Counted from the first letter of the stretch, positions 50,221 to 62,979 are shown. The stretch: 64,000 nt of DNA from Ditylenchus dipsaci (GCA_004194705.1 SADC01000284.1:1-64000), one strand, 5' to 3'. The notes: generated by a model from the letters alone, not told the origin. Translations and numbers: made by a program.

Positions 50221-52747
50221 AAAATCACTAAACATATTTGACAATGACCTAATTAATGGACACATTTCTGTCTCGTTGAACAAATTATTCTGTTGAAAAA
50301 GTAATACAAATTCTTATAGAAAAACTTTGAATTTTTTAAATTCATAAAAAAATGTAAAAAAAAGCAAAAATCCAATTTTTTAAGAAAATTGATTTTGCAT
50401 GAAATCACAAAATTAGGGCATCTGCCGACAATTAAGCAGAGCTGGAAATAATTCCAATCGATTGCTCGATGATTTTTGGACCTAAAAGTCAAAAAACTTA
50501 CTAAAAAAGTAAATTAAAACACCCTCAGAGGGACTTGAACTTTCGACAAAAGGCGATGCGTATATAAAGTTCCCCCCCCTTTTAAGGCATCGTTTTGTTG
50601 TGTTTTAGTACACCAAGAAAACTAATTTTGGGACTTAGGCGAAGCCCTTAGATGAAGGTGAAATATTGACTAACCGAAGTTTTTGACTGCTCATTATTGA
50701 GTGACCATTGTATCGCTTGATTACTATTAAATGAAAGGACTGAATGGGAATATGGGAAACACCCAGTTTGATTTCAAGCTGAAAAGATTATTATCGAATA
50801 TAGCCAACACACATTTCAGCAAAACAATTCAAGGTTGATATCTTCTTTTCTCCAACTAACCAAAACTACCCTACGTAATCTCTATTAATCAAAGCGAATT
50901 CACGATCAAAAGAATGAACAAACGCAAATGGCAGCAACAGGAATACAGTCAATCAGGAATCAGTAATAGTAAGAAAAATGCCAGAAAGAAGAAGAACAAG
51001 GCAAAGATCAATCCAGAACAAGACTTGTGTCTCTCACATTTTTCGTTTCACAGTTGGTTCACGTGATCAGCATCGGTAGCTTTTTTAGATCGGCTTATAA
51101 GATGCAACACCAAAAATGAATAAATATCAGCTAGAAACCTAAAGTAACCCATTCATGCTCAACACACAGTTTTCACTTCCGATTAAGCTCTCACAATCTA
51201 CAACTTCCCTATACAACCAAGAACAATATGGGAAGTTCCAAAAACGCATAAACCATAGCATAAATTAGGCTCACCCCACTCAGACACACATTAATACAGA
51301 CACTCACATTCGGCTCAGACAAAAAAGAGAACAAAAAGAAAAGGAAAAAGGGTCCACCGTGCGAATCATATTGATGGATTGATGAAGAAGAGGGGGTAGT
51401 TTAGGCCTTGGCGTACCACTGTGCCATCATCATCGACTGTCTGGACACTAGCAGACAGCAAAACTCTATTCTTAACCAAAAGGAATTTTTAGCATCTTCT
51501 ATGAGGACACACATACACTGCTCAGCAGCAATCACTCTAACATCTCCGTGCTGCAGTAGTAGTCTCACCTAAATGAGAATTTAGTAGTGAAGGCAGTCAC
51601 AGCAGCAGAGTGCTGCGTAGTCTCCCGTACTGCGACAACTCTTTACACACAAACACAGGGCTAGAGAAGCACAACCAAGCACAGAGAATGTGTGTCTACT
51701 GCCTTTACAAGAGCCTGATTCTCTATGATCATTCCCTTCCTCCATGTAGAGAATAGAACAAGGGTAGGGAGCCGGGTGTGTGTATATACGAGTGAGTTGA
51801 ATTAACATGACATTTCCCTTTTGTTCTCCCCCAGAGAGAAGCAGGCGAGAGGCAGACAGAGCAACATCAGCAGGGTAGCACCCAAGTTTTCCTCTAAAGT
51901 GGCTCCTACTATTTCCATCACTGCTGCTGCTAAAGCAATTTTTCAGGCCAGCACATATAGCTGTTGTACAAATTTTGATGTCTGCATGTGTGTGAAGGGA
52001 TGATAAATGTTACAAGGCTAGCCAACTCCAAGATGGGTCTTTGTGCTAATGCTTTTGCCCTGATGCTGCCCCGAGGTTGGAAGAAGTGAGTGTGAGAGAT
52101 CTTTAGAGCCAACCCCCTTTCTTTTCATTGATTGAATCTTGATTGTCGATCTTCTCTTCCCCCGCTGCCTCTCTTCTCCTGGTAGTGCTGCCCATTGGAT
52201 ATTAGTACTAGCAGACTGACCATCACCCCACGCGATTTGATTTACACTGAGCAGCCAACGGAGGAGTCTGTCTATATTCACTACATTCCCTTTTACATTC
52301 GCACATTCTTTGTCACTTTAAATTTTTTATGTGGTGATTATAGACCGAGCTACACATGTGCTTTTAGAAGTAAAACTTCTATCTATGCTGAACTGAAACA
52401 TAAAACATAAGTTTCAGAAATTGTTTTATCTTCCAAATTGCAAGTTATCAAATGGTATTGGATTTGAGAGTTTGGAAAGTGTGATATCACGTTAATTTTA
52501 AAATTTGTATCAAACTTGATTTTATCATCAAAAACGTGCCTATGCATATTTTTCCAGTTGAAAAGTCAGTTTTACCGGGTCAGATGGAGCTTTTTGCACC
52601 AACAATTTGGTATAAATTCATGTATTTGTTGTTTTGCATTCCAAGATATCTTTATTCATTTGTTTACGCATTGACTAAACAGTCATTTATTTTTTATCAA
52701 CATCGCTTTGTAACTTTTCGTTAGTTTCAGCTCTTTGTTGGGTCAAA
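50221..52747. other. Mostly unique region upstream of the gene at 52748
   Basis: From about 50.7 kb the sequence is unusually free of repeats. 51.3-52.3 kb has mixed composition with CAGCAG-type triplets, as expected for promoter or UTR. Short ORFs on both strands (51581-51808, 52018-52281, 52195-52410) have no recognisable motif or splice support. I cannot assign a function. Confidence 0.35.
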
Positions 52748-53279
52748 ATGAACTCATTTAGAGGATTGAGTATTTCGGCAGATACTCAATTCCCAAGGCA
52801 GCGCGCTTTCCTTTGAATGAGTGGAACATAAACGAGCACGTTCTCTTGCAGAGGCCAATGTGCAACAACGCAGTAGAGTTTTAGAATAGACAGTACAAGG
52901 GCCACTTTTCCGGGGGAGGCAAGCCTGATCGCAGTAAAGTCATTCAACATCACGTGGACGAAGAAGAATCGATAAGTCATGATGTGATCAGATTGTCCTC
53001 ATTTTGGTTTGCTCGAATTTTCTAACTGCCACATCTAAAACACGAGGATAGGCCAGAAGAACCATTCCGACAAGTCCGCTTGAGACAGTTAGAGTCAGAA
53101 AAGCCAGTGCATGGTCTTGTCAGTGCTTGGAATAAAAAAAGAAGACATGAAAGAGAAGAGCTTTTTTATGAAGATATGACGCCTTCCTCAGATCAATTCA
53201 AGATGCGCTTTTTTGCACGAATGGCCAAAATTCAGACGTGGATGTGTGGAGAGATGATGAAGAAGAGGAGGATGAATAA
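52748..53279 (+). CDS. Candidate small basic protein with acidic tail, family unknown
   Basis: From ATG 52748 the plus strand reads MNSFRGLSISADTQF, then (after a -1 shift at the C run 52792-52794) ARFPLNEWNINEHVLLQRP. A segment with two stops follows that may hold introns; one is plausible at about 52989-53051 (starts GTGATCAG, has a CTAAC branch-like site, ends CACGAG) and joins in phase. The last part encodes EEPFRQVRLRQLESEKPVHG, AWNKKRRHEREELFYEDMTP and FKMRFFARMAK; a second -1 shift at the T pair 53231 leads to DVWRDDEEEEDE and a stop at 53277. The charged, non-repetitive sequence looks genuine. It could equally be a pseudogene. I do not recognise the family. Confidence 0.4.
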
Positions 53280-53459
53280 TGATTCGATTTATGTTATGTC
53301 AAATGTTTCGCTTATTATTGATGTCAAATGGTTAGAAAAATAAAGCTGAAAAAGCGAAACTAGGTGTTTTAATAGTGTTTTATTATGATCGAGAAAAGCT
53401 GATTTTAGGCGATTTCGACTGAATAACTGAGTTCAAGTGAAACACAAAAGAATCGAAAA

Positions 53460-55010
53460 TAGAAAAACCGTTTTTGTCACGCGACAAATCCGGAAAAAAG
53501 CAGTTTTTGTCGTGCGACAAATACTTTTAAAGTATACAACCGATTCGTTACAAAAACTGATTCGTTACACCGATTCGTTACACTGACGATTCGTTACACC
53601 GATTCGTTACATTGACGATTCGTTACACCGATTCGTTACAGAAAAAATATTTTTTTGACCAAAAATCGACTTTTTGCCTTGGAGGACCAAGGTAAACCAC
53701 CTTATATTATGAGCAATCAAAGGGTCAGCCCTTGGCCCGGACAATGTACCCCGAAGGGTCAGCCCTTGGCCCGGACAATGCACCCCCGAAGGGTCAGCCC
53801 TTATCCCGGACCATGTACCCCCAAAGGGGCTTCCTATTGAATTAGGGTGCCTGCCGAAGGCAGGCAGGTAAAAGAATACCTTTTTAATGAATAAAAACGG
53901 TATCCAGGTGGTTTACCTTGGTCCCCCAAGTCAAAAAGTCGATTTTTGGTCAAAAAAAATATTTTTCTGTAACGAATCGGTGTAACGAATCGTCAATGTA
54001 ACGAATCGGTGTAACGAATCGTCAGTGTAACGAATCGGTGTAACGAATCAGGGCCCTATTGACCTTTAGTGGGCCACAATTTTTTGCCTTGGTCCCCCCT
54101 GTTGTTTTTTTTCAAAAATTTTTTTTTGTTACATTCAACATTTTTAGAATATGAAATAAGTATATCACATGGCAAAATCATGTTTATTCAAGAATATTAC
54201 TCAGAGCATTCACAATTAACACAATTACACAATTCACAATGTCCAGAATATATCATAGCCATTTGCTTGAAGAACGTATCTAGGAAATTCCATGTTCTGG
54301 CTCGACAATTTTGGCGCATCACAGCTTCCTGTACATAAGAGCGACGAGAGAATCACTTGTCCCAAATAGCCTTTTCACTTTGTGCTTCATATGCGCCCAT
54401 TGACCTCCGCACTTATTTGTGTGAATCTTTACAGGAATTCCTTCTTCCATAATAATTCTAAACCATGTATACACCATTTAAAAAATAAAGCAATACGCTG
54501 CGTTCTTTTCAACCATCATTGACGATGCACAAATATCACATAATGCTTCATTTCTAATTACTGATAGGCCAACGAAGAATTTCAGACTCTGTAAAAGTGA
54601 GATAATGCATAAATGTTCAAAACTTACGATAATTATCAACCTGTTCAGTGTCGTATGAGAATACTTCTTTCAGACGAAGAGCCGCAACATCAGGCCGTTC
54701 AAGAGTATCCAAAAGTCTTCGTCGAGCCATGTAGCTAAGTAAGTACCACCTAGAAAAAATAACACAATAAAAAATGGTACTTATTCCGTTTGTACTCCTA
54801 CACGCTTTTTGAACTTTAAAAAAAAACAACAGGGGGGACCAAGGCAAAAAATTGTGGCCCACTAAAGGTCAATAGGGCCAGCATCATATAGGGCCGAATC
54901 ATAATAGGGCCGAATCAGTTTTTGTAACGAATCGGTTGGCAGTCACTTTTAAAAGCCGGTTTTGTCGCTTGACAAATACTTTTTAAAACCTGTTTTGTCC
55001 GGTTGCCGGT
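53460..55010. mobile_element. Composite inverted-repeat cluster with CGATTCGTTACA units
   Basis: Tandem CGATTCGTTACA (53541-53645) faces inverted TGTAACGAATCG (53965-54050). GTCGTGCGACAAATAC-type words recur inverted near 54970. The tandem GGGTCAGCCCTTGGCCCGG block at 53715-53860 matches 8018-8095. A Merlin element (54051-54879) sits in the right half. Confidence 0.7.
54051..54879 (-). mobile_element. Internally deleted Merlin transposon (second family)
   Basis: Long inverted ends (GGGCCCTATTGACCTTTAGT onward, about 63 bp) bound 829 bp. The minus strand encodes an N-terminal block (RRRLLDTLERPDVAALRLKE, about 54630-54740), a Cys-containing block (LCDICASSMMVEKNAAY, about 54530-54560) and the Merlin C-terminal block (IHTNKCGGQWAHMKHKVKRL then FGTSDSL, about 54370-54440). 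The DDE core is absent, so this is a deletion derivative that could move only with help. The C-terminal block may continue in a second frame. Confidence 0.7.
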
Positions 55011-57027
55011 AAAAATAAACTTTCGGGTCGTAATCGTTTCGCCAATAAAACATTCGCCAAAAAAAATTTCACAAAAAAAATGCAGGGATGAAAAAACTGG
55101 GTCAATTCAGTTAGGCTTATTTGGGTCTGCAGGACTGAGACAATTTCGAATCGACTCATTTTTTTAAATAAAACAACAAAGGCGGTTTTGTAAAAAATCG
55201 GCACACTTTTTTTCGTCATTTTGCACTGGGAGGATTGTGATCTTCATAAATTGTAGCTTTGGAAAAGTTAAAAATTTCAACTTAAAATACAGTCGAGTCC
55301 TGTTAACCCTACAGTTCGACGTCCAGAACTTTCTTCAAAAAATTTGTGATGTTTTGTTAGTTGTTTTTTGATAAAAAAATAGTCCAAAAGTTGAAATTCT
55401 TACTTAAGCAACTTTGGACTCAACCAATAGCTAATTCGGCTACCTAGATTTTGTCAGAAAATTCTTGGTCCAACCACAGATAAATATGATCATCGCCATA
55501 TCTGCTGTATACTTCTATACGATAAGCCTGGACGCATGTCACCAAAAAACGAATCGCTGAGGCAGATATGCCTACAAAACTTTTTTTTCACACGTCCTAC
55601 TCTACACTTCCGCGACACGTGTTGATTGTGGGTACTGCATAAAGAATTATAATTTGGTTTCAGGATCGTAAAATTCAAACCGAAAACATAGAGATGCCTT
55701 TTGAGGCATTTTTACTAAAACTAAGCATTTTTCCCGAAACTAGGCACTTTTAAACAGAACTTTAAGTTCTATTTAAAAAATTTGCTGGTTCTCGTTTTTA
55801 TTTACAGTGTCGCTCACAAGCATGTCACTTTAATTTCCTTATATTTCTACAGAGTGGCGTGAGAAATTCGGACGATTTTAAGTGATCATAATTTCTTGTA
55901 GAATTCGAATTTCAGCAAAAGATTTTTCGCAGTCGAAAATTTGTGGCCACTTGAAATGGTCCGAATTTCTCGCAGTATCCTAAAGTATGCAAGAATTTAA
56001 TATGCTGCTAATGTCTGATATTCTTCTGTATGAAACTTTTAGTGAGGAAACCGCATTTGCACAATCTGGTTATATTTATCGAACCAGAGATTTATAGTTT
56101 GTAAGGGCTGTATTGGCCAACAGATAGAGCATAGGGTGTGGCATAAACAAATCAGTCCTACTCTACTACTACTACCTACCCCTACTATCTTCATCTTCTT
56201 TTGCTACTTCAGTTTTGCCTGCTGATTGTTGTTATTGAAAAATAAGAGAGAGGAGAGCAGTTATAACTTCGCCTACGGTAGGCTTTGGTTTTCACCAGAT
56301 TATTTCAAAAAAATGCTGGGCAAACGTTATGCATCACTTACATAATTTTGCAAAAAAAGATAGAATGAGTTTCACAACCTTGTTTCTAAATTGCAAAAAT
56401 CATTATTCAGTGAATAGTCCAATTTAACGAATAGTCTGATTCACATATATTTTGGTTAGGATATGTCCAAAGAGATCTTTTATAGGACTAGACCACCATC
56501 TGGAGATATTCACAGTAAAAACGGAAAAATCTAAGGAGGAGAAATTCCGCTGAGTGATTTCGGGCCAACAGCCTTGTGGCGGGATTTGATCGAGTGAGAT
56601 CCTGATTTTATGCCCTTTCGCAAGTCTAGTTTAGCAAACTAGAATTTTATTCACTCAAATCTCAACCATGTTGATTATTTTCCGATCTTTCAAAAACTGA
56701 GAAAATGTCAAGTCGAGCTTGTCAAGTTTAGTGGTTGCTTTAAACCAAATCTTAAAAAAGTGGAATCGGTAGATTACGTGGAAGTTATGAAAAGGCACTA
56801 AACAGCGATGTAAAGTATTTTCTCTGCGCTGAGATATAGATCCTAAAATTTGAGTGGGAAGTTTGTTAGAGATTATACGATATAATCGATCCGCTTCTTG
56901 AAAAGAATTGACCGGGGATCAAAAAAACAATTTTGAAATCTGGAATAAAAAATGTGGCATACACCTAGGTGGAAAGAACTTTTTGGTGTGTCGTTCAAAA
57001 GACAGCAGAAAAAGGCTGTACCTAAAA
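55011..57027. other. Intergenic; little recognised
   Basis: A small inverted repeat (GTGAGAAATTCGGAC and GTCCGAATTTCTCGC) at 55858-55978 is a likely MITE. A CAGTCGAGTCCTGTTAACCC word at 55291 resembles one end of the mini-MITE family. 56.1-56.3 kb has CTACTACTACC-type sequence like a promoter or UTR. No exon was identified. Confidence 0.35.
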
Positions 57028-57422
57028 AACACCCGTCAAAAACATTAAATCTCCAGTCAAAATCATTAAATCTCCCGTCAAATATTTAAAAATTCTCCTT
57101 CTCAGTCTATACTTTTCAAATTTTTTATTTTTTTGCATAAGCATGTAGCCTGAATCTCTAGTTTCTGATAAGCTATCAACTAGGTCGATACAATTCTGAA
57201 AAGTGGGAGAACAATTCATTTAAAAAAAAAGGTGTAGTTTAAAAAAAAACTCAATTTTTCTCCCGTTTTTCAAAATTTTTTCAAGCTAGTAAATAGCTTA
57301 TCCAAAACTAGAGATTCAGGGCTACATGCTAATGCAAAAAAATAAAAAATTTGAAAAGTATAGACTGAGAAGGAGAATTTTTAAAAATTTGACGGGAGAT
57401 TTAATGATTTTGACGGGTGTTT
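57028..57422. mobile_element. Palindromic element with ACACCCGTCAAAA ends
   Basis: The arms carry ATTAAATCTCCCGTCAAA and ATTCTCCTTCTCAGTCTATAC and their complements. About 395 bp. The minus ORF at 57022-57219 is one arm. Confidence 0.8.
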
Positions 57423-57833
57423 CGATTTGAGCCGCAGAAAAATAAGGTCATATTCAAAATGATACGTGGCAGAACGCCAACACGATTTCACCTTTCGACG
57501 TGTTTGACACGCCGTGACCGGTTTTATTGATTCCAATTTTTAGATTTTAGTTGAGCTCCCGAAAATCTCAAAATCGACCAATTTTTTTACGGTTGAAAAA
57601 TAATTCATTGGATTAATAGAGTTTGTGCGGTATATATTTTTAGATGAAAATGGCACTCTTTTTTTACTTCTTCTGCAGAGAAATAATCAAACCACATTGT
57701 ATATGAATATATTGCTTCTATATTTGCAGCCTTGATTGGCAAGGTCTAAGACACTACGAGTTATCATAGCCATCAACCACAATTTGCCTCCTACATTTAA
57801 TCTTAACAAAAAGAGATATTTGGGTGCCATGGA

Positions 57834-59136
57834 ATGTCAGTCTTTGCTGGTGCTGCTGCCCACCAGGCGCCAATTCAAACCCAGTTTTTCGGTCGAGAAA
57901 TTGATTGGGAAATCGATAGTGGGGCTCCTCCTCCCCCTGAGAGAGAGAGTGTATCTCCCAGCACTATTGCTGCTGCTGTTATTGTGAATTTAGGGGCTGG
58001 TTTTGTGGGGAAATTGCCGATTTCCAAACGCACTTCTGTAGTATTTCCCTAATCTAATTGCTGATTTTGTTGACGATTATTTCAGTTTTAGTTTTTAGGT
58101 GTATAAACTTCTATGTCAGCCAGCAGCAGCAGTAATTCGATCAACCCTAATCGCAGTAGCCTAAATCCAGTTAGTCAAAAGTCAGAGCCAGCCATCCAAC
58201 CTGCCCTCCAGGACACTACCACTTTTGAGGGTCTCGGGACCAGTGGGTCCAGCGGTCAGCACTTGTTGAGGAAGCGTCACTCACCCAACAGTTCAGGTTA
58301 GTAGAGCTTATATTGAATTCACTGCATAACCTTCAATGCATGTTTAACAGCAAAAAAAACTTTTCGTGAAAATACAAAATTTGAAACGGGCAAAATTGTT
58401 CGAAATCCAGCCTCAGAAGGCCACTGCGAAAAAACCGCCGGAGAATATTCAGCGGAATTTTAACTTTTGACGAAATTCTAGCACCGGATTCATGTTCAGT
58501 ATGGTCAATTGCATTTTTACTTTCTTCTATTATAGACTTTCTTCCGAGACAAAAAAATTGGAAAAATTCAATATTTCAAATTTGGCTACGCGTTTTAGAA
58601 AAACCAAATTCTGATACTGAAAAAACATATTCATTATCAAAATTTCGTTTTTTCCTAGCCAAGACGTCAAAGGTTTAAAATTTAGCGGAATTTTCTCCCT
58701 TAGAATTTTCACTTTGCCCTCAGAATACGCTAACTTAACCATTTACAGGAGTTATTGGAAGTCGAAGAGAAGGCGGTGAGTTTGGTGCTGCTGCAACTGC
58801 TGTAGCTGGCGATACCCCCGCTTTTTCGGCCGCTCAAACCAAACTCAGGAAAGTGTCTACATCATCCAGCTTTAGAGCGGTATAGATCAACGTGTTAATG
58901 TTTGAATTTATTCCAAAAAAATGGTTTAGGGTAGTAGCAACAGCCACCACTCCAGCAACCATGAAGAAATCGCCAACAAACCTGGTTCTAGTAAAAACTC
59001 GGTTATCAGCCATCGCCGAAATTCGCAGTTGAAATACCTGACGGATTACTTTCCCGACCAATCCACTAGTAGTGGTGAATTCACTCGGCTGACCCGTTCA
59101 AAAGCTAAGGCAACCACAACACTATCTTTTGGACAA
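57834..59136 (+). CDS. Ser-rich protein of unknown family (probably incomplete at the 3-prime end)
   Basis: Three exons join in phase: 58113-58296 (ATG 58113, Ser/Asn-rich, with LLRKRHSPNSSG), 58749-58879 (SRREGGEFGAAAT, TKLRKVSTSSSFRA) and 58930-59136 (NHEEIANKPGSSKNSV, QLKYLTDYFPDQSTSS, RLTRSKAKATTTLSF). Introns are 452 and 50 nt with good GT-AG borders. An upstream ORF at 57834-58052 after acceptor TTTGCAG (57729) may be a first coding exon (REIDWEIDSGAPPPPE) or 5-prime UTR. The last exon ends at a clean donor (GGACAA-GTAAGT), so more coding sequence should follow; none was recognised before 64000. Low complexity and basic patches suggest a regulated nuclear or cytoskeletal protein, but this is only inference. 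Confidence 0.55.
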
Positions 59137-61097
59137 GTAAGTACTTATAAGCAACGTCCCGGCTTAACTGTAAGACCGGCAGCTTTTTGTGCAAAATTTT
59201 ATAGAGAATCTGAATCTGCAAACGGATTTTCAAACAAAAACCGGACTGGCTCAAGATTTCGACCAATTTCCGAATGGCGTCAAATGTGACTTGGGATGTT
59301 CGAAAAATCAGCTACTGCTCAATATTTTTATATACACATTCACATCTTTTGTAGCTCGTTAGAAAGCGCAGGAAATCAGCATTCAGATAAAATATTGTAT
59401 AGGGATTTACGATAACTATATGTCAAATGTTTGGCATGAAGAAATGCATGGCATGAAGAAAGATTTTTTGACTTAAATGTGTATAATTAGGTGGAATAAA
59501 GCTGTCTATTCGGCAAACCCTACCTACCATTTGAAAAACGATCGAACTGTATCAAAGCAGACTGTTCAGACGGTTTCGCGAGCGTTTCAAAAAAAATTAA
59601 CAAATGTTTTAAAAAGAATTTTGACGGAAAACTTTGTCATCTCCAGACTAAACCTAGATTCCGACACCAGACTCATGTTCAGCTTTATTGATTTGCTTAT
59701 TAAACCGGTCTTAAAAATCCTCGTCAAAATTCAAATTCTGCTCGAGACAAAAATTATTCAAATACGAAATTTTCCCCAAGTTCAAATATTTGTCGAGCAG
59801 GACCCGTATCAAAAATCGATTTAGAGTTTAGAATTTAGCAATTGGCATGCTAAACTCTAAATTCTAAATTGTCGGAAAATTAGTCGTAGCAAATATGGCG
59901 GTCTAAATTCCACTTTTAAAGTAGTGCCTAAATATTTAGATTTTTGGTAGCAAATATAATTAGACTCTAGAATTTAGAATCTACTTTATTTAGACTCTAC
60001 TTTTCGTAGAAAATATCGACTCTAAATTCCAATGGCCAGTTTTTTTTAAAATGACTCAGTTTTCGATTTTTTTTATTTTTTTTATTTTTTAGTTTTGGTG
60101 AAAATGTGCACAGTTTCGGGGAACCGGACACTTCTGTCCCAGACATTTCTGTCCTGACACTTCTGTCTCATATCCAAATTTTCTTATAATTAAATATTAT
60201 CCCAAAAAATTAATTTTAAAAGCTGCAACTTCTAAGGGAGCAAGATGCTTGACTCCTAACATCTTGCCTAGAAGATTGTACTTTCAATTGTACTTTTCTG
60301 CTGTGTGTTATCATATTTCCGTCTGAGCCCCAGGGCTGTACTATTCCCACTGGTCATTAAAAAACATTGGGCGCTACTGTAATATTTTGCATCTTTTTCA
60401 GAATCATGGCCTAAACACGATTTCATAATACGAAAAAGCTATTTTACCAAGAAAACACTAAAGTGGACAGCTAAGTACTCTAACCACCTATAAGGTACCC
60501 CAATTACCCATAAAACCCCATTTTATGATCGTGGCTATATACCCAAATGTTAGGTATATATGCTGGTATTGTTACCCACAGGCATATGTGTTGCTATCCA
60601 TGTGACCACTTAGTAGTAACCAAGAGGTACTAGGTTATTTCACTCAGGTTATTTCACTTTGGTGGTGCTCCACATTCGGGAGACTATATTGCAGGGTTCC
60701 CAAGATATAATGGCTGATTTATCAGCCAAAAATTTTCAAATTTTGCATTTTTTGCATTTTTATCATGTTTTTAAGCGGAATTTTGCCAAAATTATGCCCT
60801 TCGGGTGATTTATTTGAAATTTTGATAATTTCCGCAATGTTTTGATTTTGTGTGAACTTTTTATTTTATTTTTATGTATTCTTGTGAGATGTTTGTATCA
60901 GATAACCTCCGCCAGACTCTCAGCTACATTTTGAGTACAAATGCAGTTAAAAAAGTGTAAATATGGAAGACATAGAAAGTTTACTCAGGTAATGGTGCCT
61001 TAATTTTGGTCCTCGGGTGATTGCAATGGTGTAAATTTGTCAGATGGGGGAGGATAAGTATGTGAGGAGAGTTAATAGGTGTGCCAGATAGGTGTGA
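59137..61097. other. Intron or intergenic, no exon recognised
   Basis: It probably starts with an intron of the preceding gene. 59830-60030 has words built on TTTAGAATTTAG in both orientations (inverted repeat). The ORF 59477-59824 has no motif and overlaps the dispersed CGACACCAGACTCATGTTCA repeat. Confidence 0.35.
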
Positions 61098-61099
61098 CA

Positions 61100-61395
61100 C
61101 AGGGCTGGGACGAAAGACAAAAAAAGTCGGAACAAAAATCGGAACCGGAAGTAGAAAATTCTCAAAACCGGAAGTCGGAAATCGGAAGAAAAAATTGCCG
61201 GAAATCGGAAATCGGAAGACGGAAATCGGAAGAAATTCAAAAACTTTCCTAGTGCCTAAATTTCCTAGTGCCTAATATTCTCTTCCGAAATTTCCGAAAT
61301 TTGACCTATTTTTTCGGAAATCGGAAAACGGAAGAGAAAAATTGCCGGAAATCGGAAATCGGAAGACGGAAATCGGAATTCCGTCCCAGCCCTGG
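61100..61395. mobile_element. TIR element with CAGGGCTGGGACG ends and GGAAATCGGAA repeats
   Basis: The ends CAGGGCTGGGACG and CGTCCCAGCCCTG enclose tandem GAAATCGGAA units. The simple-repeat core resembles 24110-24340. Confidence 0.75.
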
Positions 61396-61788
61396 TGTGA
61401 CAGGAGAGTCGGTAGGTGAGCCAGATGGGTGGCTAGATATGTGAGGTGAAAGGCTGAATATCCAGATGGTGTTCTTCAGGTAGCGGTACCCACGTGAGGT
61501 ACCGCTACCTGAAGGTACACACGTACTAATATTTAGATGGAAGAACTCATTTGCTGCTAGCCACGTGGTAGTACTTATATGGTCGTCCCCAGGGCCCGTA
61601 TTAGTAATCGATTTACCCTTACCTTTTACCCTTACCTCTACCCTTACGTCTACCCGTATTAATAAAGAATTTTTACCCCTACCGCTACCTCTACCTTTTA
61701 CTCTTACCTCTACCCTTACTTTTACCCGTATTAATAAAAAAAAATTACCCTTAATTTTACCTGTACCTTTTACCTTTACCCTTATGGC

Positions 61789-62217
61789 TCATTTATAAAC
61801 GTTGTCGTTGTCGTCGTCGTTGGAAAAAATGTTTTATAAAGGCACTTTTACGCCAACGACAACGCCAACGACGACGACAACGACGACCTATTTATAAAAA
61901 ATCCAACGCCAACGACAACGACGACGCCAACGACAACGAAATTTTTCTTTCAAGCTGGAGAAGTTTTGCATTTTAAGTCAGAATTTTAAGGATAAACTAT
62001 ATTCTCCACACGTTTTCCCTTAAAACCTCGTCTGAGAATGCGAAATTTGTCCAATTTTGAATGAAAAATTTCGTTGTCGTTGGCGTTGTCGTTGGATTTT
62101 TTATAAATAAGTCGTCGTTGTCGTCGTCGTTGGCGAAAAAAAGGGTTTTATAAAAAAAATATTCCAACGACAACGACAACGACGACGACATCGACAACGA
62201 CAACGTTTATAAATGAG
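61789..62217. mobile_element. MITE with TGGCTCATTTATAAACG ends and TTA target duplication
   Basis: Inverted ends TGGCTCATTTATAAACGTTG and complement, flanked by TTA on both sides, as in PIF/Harbinger insertions. Subterminal GTCGTT/AACGAC arrays occur on both sides plus an internal pair. Copy 2 is at 8754-9240. Confidence 0.85.
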
Positions 62218-62598
62218 CCATTACCTCTACCCGTATTAATAAAAGCTAGAGGTAAAGGTAGAGGTAAAGGTAAGGGTAAAAAACAACAGGGGACCAAGGC
62301 ATATTTTTACCATGGGTGATAGCATGGTAAAAATTTTTACCTTCATCTCGATTTTCAAAATATTGTCCCGTAAAGCATTTCTAGAGCAATTTTAGTTCGC
62401 TGAACACGAATTTAACGTTCGTTTTTCATTGTTGTGCGTTTCATTGTTGTGCGGATTGTTGAGTTTTGCTCGCTACTTTAAGACTGTGCTTTTTCTCTCA
62501 CTCTATCGTTGTTTTCGTTTAGTTTTCGCAATGTTCACAACCTCCCTTTACCTTAGTTTTTCCTTACCTTCGTTGCATGTTTTGTAAACAGTGGTTTT

Positions 62599-62877
62599 CA
62601 GATACAATTCTTCTCTCTGCAAGACACGGGTGCTCGTCGAACAAGTGATTGGCCGCTGGAAGCGTCGGTTTCATTCATTGCGTGGGAGCTTCGGATTGCT
62701 TTGGAGCGGGTGCCTCAGTTCATCGTCGCCGCTGCCGTGCTACACAACATTTGCCGCCTTCGAGGAGTGTCCGATGAAAATGACGAGGAAATTAATGATG
62801 ATCAGCCGCCGAGGAGGGTCTGTGCATGCAATCTCTGCGCATTGCAAAGAATGAACACGGATCAAATATGAGAAATT
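62599..62877 (+). CDS. Harbinger transposase (HARBI1-like), C-terminal exon
   Basis: After an acceptor (TTTTCAG, 62598) the plus strand encodes TRVLVEQVIGRWKRRFHSLR, then in another frame RIALERVPQFIVAAAVLHNI followed by CRLRG and an acidic tail. This is the end of the DDE nuclease of PIF/Harbinger transposases, including the last catalytic-region Glu (VEQ) and the conserved V-L-H-N block. The frame change coincides with a G run at 62684-62686, where one extra base gives continuity. Earlier exons with the first two catalytic Asp are missing: the leader runs straight into this exon, so the copy is internally deleted. Confidence 0.75.
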
Positions 62878-62979
62878 CTATCGTAAATCGTTACTTTGTC
62901 CGTTAAGGTGTGCTTTGCACTGTTGTGTTGTTAAATAAATCGTTTGGTGCCGAAGCAGTTGTATTTGGATGTATTTGTA

